A DNA stretch of 30,325 nucleotides from the NCBI GenBank assembly GCA_910586195.1, contig CAJUHO010000006.1:24392-54716 (forward strand), in the 5' to 3' direction. Source of the stretch: an uncultured Bacilli bacterium. Its GTDB lineage: Bacteria > Bacillota_I > Bacilli_A > RF39 > UBA660. The notes beneath the pieces are model-generated. The model was not told the origin of the DNA. It was given only the letters and a program-made list of their open reading frames with translations, and made no database searches. Below, piece by piece: positions 15,421 through 22,334 of the stretch (positions are counted from its first letter, which is position 1; each line of letters begins with the position of its first letter). The translations under genes were made by a program, and so were the position numbers.

Positions 15421-16572
15421 ATGCAACAAAGTTTAGAAATTATGCTAGATGATAAAAATATGATTGTAATGAAATTATTACATTATTTTATTACGGAGAA
15501 AAATTATAATCCCATTATTTTGCAGGGGGTTGAAAATGAAATTTGGCTAGAAAATTTAGATGAGGATTATAAAATTATTCGTATTGTATCTAACTATATT
15601 CATAATGATGAACAGTTCCGCTTTGATATGTTTAAAACAAAAAGAATTATGAAAAAGATAAAAGTAAAGACACTTTCTTTTAAGATGAGTACTTTAAGTA
15701 TATTTTTAGATTTAGGGGATAGTGTTAATATGAATGATAATACTATTAAAGATGTGGATTGTTTAAAAGTAATTGAGGAGAAAGATTTAAAAAATAGTGA
15801 TCTTGTAAAATCCATTTTTCCAGATCTTAATAAAAAGTTAAAATATACAGAAGATGGCTTTCAACTTTTTGCGAGAATTACGAATGATATTAATAAACAT
15901 AATAAAAGTGATGCTGAAAAAATGGATGAGGTATTTCGACCTAAGGTCCCTTATGTAACATATGGTTTAATTCTACTTTGTATTTTATGTTATGTAGTTC
16001 CAATTTTATTTGGGTATTATGACTCATTAGTTTCTATGTTTTCTATTTATCCTAGTGCTATTAAAGCAGGAGAGTATTATAGGCTGCTAACAGCTGCATT
16101 TTTGCACGGGAATATTATTCATTTATTATTTAATTGTTATGCTCTTTTTGTAATTGGTAGTCAAGTGGAAAGTTTTTTAGGACGTTTTAAGTATATTGCT
16201 ATTTATTTGTTTAGTGCTGTTAGTGCTTCATTATTATCTATGTTATTTTTAGGTAATCATTTAAGCCTTGGTGCTAGTGGTGCCATATTTGGACTTATGG
16301 GTGCTATCGTATATTTTGGATACCATTATAGAGTATATTTAGGAAATATTGTAAAGAGTCAAATTATTCCTCTAATTTTATTTAATTTACTATTGGGCTT
16401 TACGTTGCCTGGAATTGATAATTTCGCTCATATTGGTGGATTAATAGGAGGAAGTGTATTTACAATTGCTTTGGGTATTAAATATAAAAGTTCTAATTTT
16501 GAGAAAATAAATGGATGGATTACTTCTTTTATTTATCTAGCCTTTTTGATTTATTTAGCATTTGGGTATTAA
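15421..16572 (+). CDS. Rhomboid intramembrane serine protease with soluble N-terminal domain
   Basis: The 383-residue protein has an N-terminal cytosolic region of about 175 residues without known motif. Rhomboid helices then start near residue 180. Motifs are FLHGNIIHLLFNCYALFVIG (L1/TM2 histidine and asparagine), LGASGAIFGLMGA with catalytic S286, and FAHIGGLIGG with catalytic H337. The N-terminal part resembles the cytosolic domain of B. subtilis GluP/YqgP-type rhomboids in size and position, but there are no TPR repeats at the C-terminus. AAAGGAGAG precedes the ATG at 15421; an earlier GTG at 15394 lacks a site. It is followed by a strong terminator. Confidence 0.93.
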   Translation: MQQSLEIMLDDKNMIVMKLLHYFITEKNYNPIILQGVENEIWLENLDEDYKIIRIVSNYIHNDEQFRFDMFKTKRIMKKIKVKTLSFKMSTLSIFLDLGDSVNMNDNTIKDVDCLKVIEEKDLKNSDLVKSIFPDLNKKLKYTEDGFQLFARITNDINKHNKSDAEKMDEVFRPKVPYVTYGLILLCILCYVVPILFGYYDSLVSMFSIYPSAIKAGEYYRLLTAAFLHGNIIHLLFNCYALFVIGSQVESFLGRFKYIAIYLFSAVSASLLSMLFLGNHLSLGASGAIFGLMGAIVYFGYHYRVYLGNIVKSQIIPLILFNLLLGFTLPGIDNFAHIGGLIGGSVFTIALGIKYKSSNFEKINGWITSFIYLAFLIYLAFGY

Positions 16573-16573
16573 A

Positions 16574-16612
16574 AAAAGCAAAAAGTGGAATATGTTCTTT
16601 TTGCTTTTCTTA
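16574..16612 (+). terminator. Terminator of rhomboid gene
   Basis: AAAAGCAAAAAG (16574-16585) pairs perfectly with CTTTTTGCTTTT (16597-16608) around an 11-base loop, directly after the stop codon. Confidence 0.85.
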
Positions 16613-16641
16613 TACATTAGAAATTTTAGTTGAAATGCTTT

Positions 16642-16670
16642 TTGATTGGTGATAGAATATATTATATAAT
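16642..16670 (+). promoter_or_regulatory. Promoter of ireB-ruvX-yrzB-mltG-trmR operon
   Basis: TTGATT (16642-16647) and TATAAT (16665-16670) are 17 bp apart, 20 bases before the ireB start. Confidence 0.8.
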
Positions 16671-16689
16671 ATTGTAGTGGGGGAATAAT

Positions 16690-16941
16690 ATGGATACAGA
16701 AAAAACTGCTTTATTTCATTTAGAAGATATTGAAAAAGCTTCTGTGAAAAAAATAGTAAAAGAAGTTTATCATTCTTTAGAAGAAAAAGGTTATAATCCA
16801 ATTAATCAACTAGTTGGATATATTATTAGTGGTGATCCAGGTTATATTTCTAGTTATCAAGATGCAAGAAAAAAAATATTAGAACTGGATCGTTCTAAAA
16901 TTATAGAAGTATTGCTAAAAGAATTTACGAAGGATTTATGA
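16690..16941 (+). CDS. ireB: IreB family regulatory phosphoprotein (UPF0297)
   Basis: The 83-residue protein shows the UPF0297 signature: a Thr-containing N-terminus (DTEKTALFHLED), then VYHSLEEKGYNPINQLVGYIISGDPGYISSY and ARKKILELDR. In Enterococcus, IreB is phosphorylated on N-terminal threonines by the Ser/Thr kinase IreK and tunes cell-wall stress responses; MDTEKT retains candidate threonines. It is equivalent to B. subtilis YrzL and precedes ruvX in the conserved order, overlapping it by four bases (ATGA). Confidence 0.95.
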   Translation: MDTEKTALFHLEDIEKASVKKIVKEVYHSLEEKGYNPINQLVGYIISGDPGYISSYQDARKKILELDRSKIIEVLLKEFTKDL

Positions 16942-17372
16942 AGTATTTAGGACTAGATTTAGGTTCGAGGACATTAGGAGTGGCACTTTCTGACAAAACT
17001 GGGCTTATTGCGAGTTCTTATACTATTCTTCGCCATCAGGGTGATTATACAGCTTTAGTCTCTGAGGTGGAGAAAATTGTGCATGAATGTAAAATTGATG
17101 AAATTGTTTTGGGGTATCCTAAAAACATGAATAATACTATTGGAGAAAAAGCACGATTAAGTGAAAAGTTCAAAAAAATGTTAGAAGATGTTACTTGTAA
17201 AAAGGTTCATCTGATGGATGAACGTCTAACTACAAAACAGGCACAGGATATATTAATCTTGAATGATACTTCTAGAAAAAAACGTAAAAAAGTGATTGAT
17301 AGTTTAGCGGCTACTATAATATTACAAAGTTATTTAGACAAAAAGGAGATAGAAAATAATGGAAAAAAATAG
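16938..17372 (+). CDS. ruvX: RuvX/YqgF RNase H-fold nuclease
   Basis: The 144-residue protein begins MKYLGLDLGSRTLGVALSD, the RNase H-fold first strand with catalytic aspartate, followed by DEIVLGYPKNMNNTIGEKA, LMDERLTTKQA (acidic motif) and the terminal DSLAATIILQSYL aspartate. The family acts in 16S rRNA 5'-end maturation or as a Holliday-junction resolvase. It overlaps ireB by 4 bp and yrzB by 14 bp. Confidence 0.96.
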   Translation: MKYLGLDLGSRTLGVALSDKTGLIASSYTILRHQGDYTALVSEVEKIVHECKIDEIVLGYPKNMNNTIGEKARLSEKFKKMLEDVTCKKVHLMDERLTTKQAQDILILNDTSRKKRKKVIDSLAATIILQSYLDKKEIENNGKK

Positions 17373-17661
17373 TTTTACATTAGTAGATGAAAATGGTCAG
17401 GAAAAAGTATATGATGTATTATTTACTTTTGATAGTGAAGAAACTGGAAAAAGTTATATTGTTTATACAGATAATAGTAAAGATGATACGGGAAATATTC
17501 AAGTGTTTGCCTCAACTTATGACCCTAATGATCCTAATTCGCAATTAGGTTCTATTGAAACAGAAAAAGAATGGAAGGTAATAGAAACTATTTTAGAGAC
17601 TCTTCAAGAAGAAGTTAAGAAAAAACAAGAAGAAATGTCGGAAAATAGTAACGAGCAGTAA
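17359..17661 (+). CDS. DUF1292 protein (YrzB-like)
   Basis: The 100-residue acidic protein has the DUF1292 pattern: FTLVDENGQEKVYDVLFTF, a central YIVYTDNS strand, then IETEKEWKVIETILETLQEE and a charged tail. Function is unknown, but the gene sits in the same place as B. subtilis yrzB, between ruvX and mltG. A hairpin lies at its stop codon. Confidence 0.92.
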   Translation: MEKNSFTLVDENGQEKVYDVLFTFDSEETGKSYIVYTDNSKDDTGNIQVFASTYDPNDPNSQLGSIETEKEWKVIETILETLQEEVKKKQEEMSENSNEQ

Positions 17662-17677
17662 AGCTCGTTATTTATTC
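17649..17677 (+). terminator. Hairpin between yrzB and mltG
   Basis: TAACGAGC (17649-17656) pairs perfectly with GCTCGTTA (17663-17670) around six bases, followed by TTTATTCT. The weak T tract suggests partial termination or an mRNA-stabilising hairpin inside the operon. Confidence 0.55.
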
Positions 17678-17689
17678 TGGAGGTAAAGT

Positions 17690-18754
17690 ATGGCAAAAAG
17701 AAAAATTTTGATTACGATTCTTGTGGTATTAGGATTTTTATTAATAGGATTGTTTGGAGTATATCAAGTATTATCTAGCCCTGTGGATAAAACTTCTTCT
17801 GCCGAAATAGAGGTGGTGATTTCTAATGGTATGACAACTAATGATATTGCAAAATTACTAGTGGATAAACACCTGGTTCGTAATAGTACGTTTTTTAAAA
17901 TATATTTAAAATTAAATAATGTTTCATCATTAAAGGCGTCTACTTATATCATGAAAAAAAGTATGGATATGCCAGAGATTATTTCTATATTAGAAAAGGG
18001 AAATCATTATAATCCAGATGCTGTTACTATTACCTTTAAAGAAGGAAAATCATTTACAAGTTATGCAGAAGAAATAGCGAAACATACGAATAATAGTTAT
18101 GATGATGTCATTAAAACAGTAGAGAATGATACCTATGTAGGGGAACTAATTGATAAATATTGGTTTTTGACGGATGAGATTTTGAATCAAAATATTTATT
18201 ATGCATTGGAAGGGTATTTAGCACCTAACACTTATCAATTTAAAAACAAAGATGTTAAAGTGGAAGAAATTTTTACGGTAATGTTGGATCAGATGGCAGA
18301 GGAGTTGAAAGATTATCAAAACATTTCTAAGGCTTATACGATGCATGAATATTTAACTTTAGCATCTATGTTAGAACTAGAAGGAACGAATGCTGAAAAT
18401 CGTAAAATGATTGCTGGTGTTTTTTATAATCGTCTTCAAAAAAATATGAATTTAGGTAGTGATGTTACTACTTATTATGCTTTAAAGTCCCCTATGACAA
18501 GTGATTTGACTACAGCACAATTTAATACTAAAAATCCTTATAATACAAGAGGACCTGGAATGCTTGGAAAATTACCAGTAGGACCTATTTGTAGTCCGTC
18601 CATATCAAGTATTAAAGCAAGTATTCATCCTGCTGAAAATGATTATCTTTATTTTGTTGCAGATAAACATGGTGATATTTTCTATACGAAAACAAATGAA
18701 GAACACTTACAAAAAGTGCAAGAAATAAAAGATAAGGGGGATTGGATATGGTAG
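17690..18754 (+). CDS. mltG: Endolytic murein transglycosylase
   Basis: The 354-residue protein has an N-terminal membrane helix (about 7-28), a LysM-like region and the YceG/MltG catalytic domain. That domain shows TLASMLELEGTNAENRKMI (E229/E231 around the catalytic glutamate), GVFYNRLQKNMNLGSDVTTY, PYNTRGPGMLGKLPVGPIC and the C-terminal FVADKHGDIFYTKTNEEH. MltG cuts nascent peptidoglycan strands, setting glycan length. The catalytic loop reads ELEG instead of the usual EKET, but both acidic residues are kept. TGGAGG precedes the start. It overlaps trmR by seven bases. Confidence 0.95.
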   Translation: MAKRKILITILVVLGFLLIGLFGVYQVLSSPVDKTSSAEIEVVISNGMTTNDIAKLLVDKHLVRNSTFFKIYLKLNNVSSLKASTYIMKKSMDMPEIISILEKGNHYNPDAVTITFKEGKSFTSYAEEIAKHTNNSYDDVIKTVENDTYVGELIDKYWFLTDEILNQNIYYALEGYLAPNTYQFKNKDVKVEEIFTVMLDQMAEELKDYQNISKAYTMHEYLTLASMLELEGTNAENRKMIAGVFYNRLQKNMNLGSDVTTYYALKSPMTSDLTTAQFNTKNPYNTRGPGMLGKLPVGPICSPSISSIKASIHPAENDYLYFVADKHGDIFYTKTNEEHLQKVQEIKDKGDWIW

Positions 18755-19347
18755 ATTTTGAATATCAGGAAATAAAGGATATGAAAGAATATGCAGTAGA
18801 GCATAGTGTTCCTATTATGCAGGATGATGGTATTAAGTTCTTGATGAAATTTATTGCAGAACATCAAATTCAGTCTATCTTGGAAGTGGGAACGGCCATT
18901 GGATATTCTGCTATTATAATGGCACTTGTTAGTGAAGATATTCATATTACGACGATTGAAAGAGATGAAAGAAGATACTTAGAAGCTTTAAAAAATGTAA
19001 AAAAAATGGGACTTGAGAAAAGAATCACTTTATTATTGAAGGATGCTAATGATGTAAAATTGGATGAGCAGTTTGATCTTATCTTTTTAGATGCTGCCAA
19101 AGGACAAAACATTCGTTTCTTTCAAAATTTTGAAAATAATTTATTACCAGGTGGATATATTATTACAGATAATATGAATTTTCATGGATATGTAGATAAA
19201 GAGTTAGAAGATATACAAAGTAAAAATTTAAGAAGTTTAGTTAGAAAGATTAAAGAATATCAGACTTTTTTACAAGAAAATGATGATTATCAAACAGATT
19301 TTTATTCGATAGGCGATGGTCTTGCTGTCAGTCAAAAGAGTAGGTGA
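18748..19347 (+). CDS. trmR: tRNA 5-hydroxyuridine methyltransferase (YrrM/TrmR type)
   Basis: This 199-residue SAM-dependent O-methyltransferase has SILEVGTAIGYSAIIMAL (SAM motif I), TTIERDERRYLEAL (motif II acidic residue) and LIFLDAAKGQ (metal-binding aspartate region). Position between mltG and the two U32 genes matches B. subtilis yrrM, whose product methylates 5-hydroxyuridine-34 to 5-methoxyuridine. I chose ATG 18748 with AAGGGGG seven bases upstream; a TTG at 18742 is too near that site. Confidence 0.9.
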   Translation: MVDFEYQEIKDMKEYAVEHSVPIMQDDGIKFLMKFIAEHQIQSILEVGTAIGYSAIIMALVSEDIHITTIERDERRYLEALKNVKKMGLEKRITLLLKDANDVKLDEQFDLIFLDAAKGQNIRFFQNFENNLLPGGYIITDNMNFHGYVDKELEDIQSKNLRSLVRKIKEYQTFLQENDDYQTDFYSIGDGLAVSQKSR

Positions 19348-19352
19348 TACTT

Positions 19353-20069
19353 ATGAAGTATATGAATGAGGATATTAGTAAAAAACAGATTTTTATTATG
19401 ATTTTCTTCTTTTTTGTTTTGATTTTAATGGTTATAGGTATTTACTTTTTATCACATAGTAATTATGAAAAGGTGAAAATTGATAAAGATAGGGATTATA
19501 TTTATCGCAAGCAGAGTCCTTATACAGGTGAGTATATTAACATTCCTTATATTAATATAAAAGGGGATGCTGCAAAAAAATATAACCAAGAAATTATGCA
19601 AATAGAAAAAGAATTTGCCTCTCTACCAGAAAATAGAGTAGGATTTGTTTTTAATAAATCTAATCATATACTATCTTTATCAATTAAATTAGTAGATTAT
19701 TATACAGCTGATCATCATCCGAAGACTACATTTAAAACTTATATTTTGAATTTAAAGACAAAGAAAGCTTATACTAAAGAAGAAATTTATAAGCGATATG
19801 GCGTAGATGATGAGGTAGTTCGAAAAAGCATGGAAAAGCAATTTAGAAAATTATATCAGGCAGTTTTAAAAGAAAAATATGTGGATCCTAATTATTGTGA
19901 TTATAGTTGTTTTTTAGCATGGCGTAATGTAGAAGATTATTTAGATGGTGCCCAACTTTATATTGAAAATAATGCCTTAATTGTATTTAGAGGTTTCAAG
20001 GTGGAATCTGTTTTTGGAGAAGAAAAATATTTCCAAAATAAAGATTTCAAATTTAAAATTGAAGGTTAG
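19353..20069 (+). CDS. Membrane-anchored protein with RsiV-like ectodomain
   Basis: The 238-residue protein has a 10-residue cytosolic start, one membrane helix (about 11-33) and an outside domain. That domain reads INIPYINIKGDAAKKYNQEI, then YYTADHHPKTTFKTYILNL, KTKKAYTKEEIYKRYG and a final segment with two cysteines (NYCDYSC). This order resembles DUF4163 followed by DUF3298, the extracytoplasmic pair seen in RsiV and PdaC-associated proteins. The cytosolic part is too short for an RsiV-type anti-sigma domain. TAGGTG precedes ATG 19353. It follows trmR after five bases and precedes an NlpC/P60 protein, so an envelope role is likely. Domain call is from pattern only. Confidence 0.65.
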   Translation: MKYMNEDISKKQIFIMIFFFFVLILMVIGIYFLSHSNYEKVKIDKDRDYIYRKQSPYTGEYINIPYINIKGDAAKKYNQEIMQIEKEFASLPENRVGFVFNKSNHILSLSIKLVDYYTADHHPKTTFKTYILNLKTKKAYTKEEIYKRYGVDDEVVRKSMEKQFRKLYQAVLKEKYVDPNYCDYSCFLAWRNVEDYLDGAQLYIENNALIVFRGFKVESVFGEEKYFQNKDFKFKIEG

Positions 20070-20071
20070 CA

Positions 20072-20080
20072 TGATATAAT
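20072..20080 (+). promoter_or_regulatory. Extended -10 promoter of NlpC/P60 gene
   Basis: TGATATAAT begins three bases after the preceding stop codon and 32 bases before the NlpC gene start, so the cassette can be expressed independently of the trmR operon. No good -35 is seen. Confidence 0.55.
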
Positions 20081-20103
20081 TTAATTAGAGATAGGTGATT
20101 AGG

Positions 20104-20967
20104 ATGATATATCTAAGTGAGTTAATTCATAATTGCACAGATTATAATTTTATTTCTATTCTAGTGATTTTGAAAGATTTTTTATCTATTATGCAGTTAG
20201 TGATGCCTATTGTTTTATTGGTATCTTGCATTTGGGGTTTAATTCAGATGGTAATAAATCCAGATGATAAAAAAGGACTTATTAGTATTCGAAATAAATT
20301 TATAGCAGCGATTGTTTGTGTCTTTATTCCTTTTTTGGTAAATTTAGCATTACTTTTAACAGAAGATACTTTTAGCATTAGTTCTTGTTGGCAAACTGCA
20401 AGAGAGTATAAGTTGCAATTAGATGCTACAGAAGCTTACGATGTAGCAACTGTGACAACCCCCAAGAAGAATTTTATTGGAAAGGAAGAAGATTATTATT
20501 TTCATGGTGGTAGTGGAGATGATGGGGGTAGTTCCTCTGATAATAATGAGTCTAGTAGTAACCCTGGTGGTTATAATACTGGAAATGCCAAAGGTGATGA
20601 AATTGTAAAATATGCATTATCATTTGTAGGGAAACCTTACATTTATGGTGGAGGCCATGGTTTTAATGGTACATTAGAGGAGTTGTATGCCAGTGGTAGT
20701 GCTCCAGATTGTTCTTCCTTTGTACGACTTGTTTACAAGCATTTTGGTTATAATATTTCAGAGACTACTTTTACACAGGAAAATGATGGTGTAGGGGTTT
20801 CATATGATCAAGCACAGGCGGGAGATTTAATTGTTTACAATGGGCATGTGGCTATTTTTATAGGTAATGGTGATATGATTGTACACGCAGCAAATGAAGT
20901 AGAAGGTGTAAAAGTAGGAAATACTGCTCTTTATGATACTATAAAGACTGTTCGAAGAATTATATAG
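20104..20967 (+). CDS. Two-helix membrane module fused to NlpC/P60 peptidoglycan hydrolase
   Basis: The 287-residue protein starts with two membrane helices (about 18-47 and 60-85) separated by a short charged loop containing NPDDKKG. An SSCW motif and a Gly/Ser/Asn-rich linker (about 135-165) follow, leading to a C-terminal NlpC/P60 domain. Catalytic residues appear intact: C203 in APDCSSFVRLVY, H248 in NGHVAIFIGNG and H261 in VHAANE. Such enzymes cut peptide stems of peptidoglycan. The membrane module matches the neighbouring 139-residue protein, so the domain was duplicated and fused. I chose ATG 20104; a GTG at 20095 overlaps the AGGTG site. Confidence 0.88.
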   Translation: MIYLSELIHNCTDYNFISILVILKDFLSIMQLVMPIVLLVSCIWGLIQMVINPDDKKGLISIRNKFIAAIVCVFIPFLVNLALLLTEDTFSISSCWQTAREYKLQLDATEAYDVATVTTPKKNFIGKEEDYYFHGGSGDDGGSSSDNNESSSNPGGYNTGNAKGDEIVKYALSFVGKPYIYGGGHGFNGTLEELYASGSAPDCSSFVRLVYKHFGYNISETTFTQENDGVGVSYDQAQAGDLIVYNGHVAIFIGNGDMIVHAANEVEGVKVGNTALYDTIKTVRRII

Positions 20968-20978
20968 GAGTGATAATT

Positions 20979-21398
20979 ATGTTTATTTTAGAAATAGAAC
21001 AAAACTTATTAGAAGCGTGTAGTGACCCTGGAATTGTTTCTATTTTAAAAGTTGTACAACGTGTGTTAGAGATTGTACATATAGTTGTTCCTATTATAAT
21101 GATATGTGGTGCAATCTGGGCATTAATTAAATTGGTTTTGAATCCAGAAGGGCAAGAACAACAAAAACGTATGAAAGCACTTATTAATTCCCTTGTTGCA
21201 GGTATCATTGTGTTTTTCTTACCTTATGTTGTAAATTTAGTGATGGCTTTGGTAGGGGATTCTTTTCGAGTAACGGCTTGTTGGAATGTAGCAGCAGAGT
21301 CAGGGGATTTTGTCCAGTGGGATGATAAAAATGTTACGAATTCAAAAGAAGATAAAAAACCAATTATAACAGGAGAAGATGGTTATAAGTTTGAGTAA
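20979..21398 (+). CDS. Two-helix membrane protein, paralogue of NlpC fusion N-terminus
   Basis: This 139-residue protein has two long membrane helices (about 25-50 and 67-92) and a charged C-terminal tail of about 40 residues. It shares with the preceding gene the pattern PI-x(7)-W-x-LI-x(2)-V-x-NP, then IxAxIVxFxPxxVNLxxxL and a CW pair. The helix pattern is like TrbC/VirB2-type pilin-like proteins, but no secretion machinery is nearby. TAGGAG lies nine bases before ATG 20979. It ends at a hairpin terminator, closing a small transcript with the NlpC gene. Confidence 0.8.
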   Translation: MFILEIEQNLLEACSDPGIVSILKVVQRVLEIVHIVVPIIMICGAIWALIKLVLNPEGQEQQKRMKALINSLVAGIIVFFLPYVVNLVMALVGDSFRVTACWNVAAESGDFVQWDDKNVTNSKEDKKPIITGEDGYKFE

Positions 21399-21409
21399 TC
21401 TTCTTTTTT
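21372..21409 (+). terminator. Terminator of the NlpC cassette
   Basis: AGAAGAT (21374-21380) pairs with ATCTTCT (21398-21404), extended by two G-T pairs, with a 17-base loop and a run of seven T. The stem overlaps the end of the gene. Confidence 0.6.
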
Positions 21410-21421
21410 TATATTATGTTA

Positions 21422-21430
21422 TGCTATAAT
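21422..21430 (+). promoter_or_regulatory. Extended -10 promoter of trhP1-trhP2
   Basis: TGCTATAAT, identical to the typA element, lies 36 bases before the trhP1 start and after the preceding terminator. Confidence 0.6.
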
Positions 21431-21465
21431 AAAATAAAATTGCTGTTAAAAGAGGGATGTATTGT

Positions 21466-22332
21466 ATGAAGAGTATTGTTGTACCTACAAAAGATAATTT
21501 AGAAGACTATCAGAAATTAGGAACTCAAAGTTTTTTGTTACCATTAAAAAATTATGCAGTTTCATATCCTAAAGTTTATTCTATAGAAGAAATTGAGGAA
21601 ATGAAAAGAAAAAATCCGAATTCAGAGTTTTTTATTGTTATGAATAAGACAATCTTTAATAAGGATTTGGATAGTTTAGTAGAGATATTAGAAAAAATAG
21701 AGACTTTTGCAGTACAAGGTATTCTTTTCTATGATTTAGCTTTATTAGAAATAAAACATAGATTTCATCTTAAAACTCCTTTTGTATGGAATCAAACACA
21801 CATGGTAACGAATGCTAAAACTTGTAATTATTATTTTGATAATGAGGTTTCCTATGCTGTGATTAGTGGCGAACTTGCAAGAGAAGAAATTTATCATTTG
21901 GTAGAAAGTACAAAGATGAAATTGTTCTATACATTGCTTTCCTATCCGATTGTTGCACATTCTAGAAGGCACCTTTTGACTAATTATGCTAAAACTAGTA
22001 ACAAATCAGATAAAAAAAACTTAGTAATTCATGAGAAAGTTAGTAATCAGGATTATTTAATAGAGGAAATATCTGAGGGTACAAGTTTTTTTTATCATGC
22101 ACTTCCCAATCATTTTAGTGTATTGAAAAAGTTAGATGTTTCTTATGTTGTTTTGAATGAAAGTTATATTGATCATGCGTTTTTTTTACAATTATTATCA
22201 TATACAAATCGGTATTTGCAAAATGAAATTTCCTTTAATGAAATGTTAGAGACTGTAAATAAATTATTATCCTCATCTGCTCCATTTTTGGATAATAAAA
22301 CAATTTATTGTGTTAAGAAGGAGGGACGCTGA
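21466..22332 (+). CDS. trhP1: U32-family tRNA hydroxylation protein, small paralogue (YrrN-like)
   Basis: The 288-residue protein precedes the larger U32 protein exactly as yrrN precedes yrrO in B. subtilis, with similar length to YrrN (309). Visible segments such as FAVQGILFYDLALLEI, TPFVWNQTHMVTNAKTCNYY and KMKLFYTLLSYPIVAHSRRHLL fit the TIM-barrel-like U32 paralogue; it lacks the four-cysteine cluster of TrhP2. The pair is needed for prephenate-dependent 5-hydroxylation of U34 in certain tRNAs. I chose ATG 21466, nine bases after AGAGGG; ATG 21457 overlaps that site. Assignment rests mainly on synteny. Confidence 0.75.
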   Translation: MKSIVVPTKDNLEDYQKLGTQSFLLPLKNYAVSYPKVYSIEEIEEMKRKNPNSEFFIVMNKTIFNKDLDSLVEILEKIETFAVQGILFYDLALLEIKHRFHLKTPFVWNQTHMVTNAKTCNYYFDNEVSYAVISGELAREEIYHLVESTKMKLFYTLLSYPIVAHSRRHLLTNYAKTSNKSDKKNLVIHEKVSNQDYLIEEISEGTSFFYHALPNHFSVLKKLDVSYVVLNESYIDHAFFLQLLSYTNRYLQNEISFNEMLETVNKLLSSSAPFLDNKTIYCVKKEGR

Positions 22333-22334
22333 GA

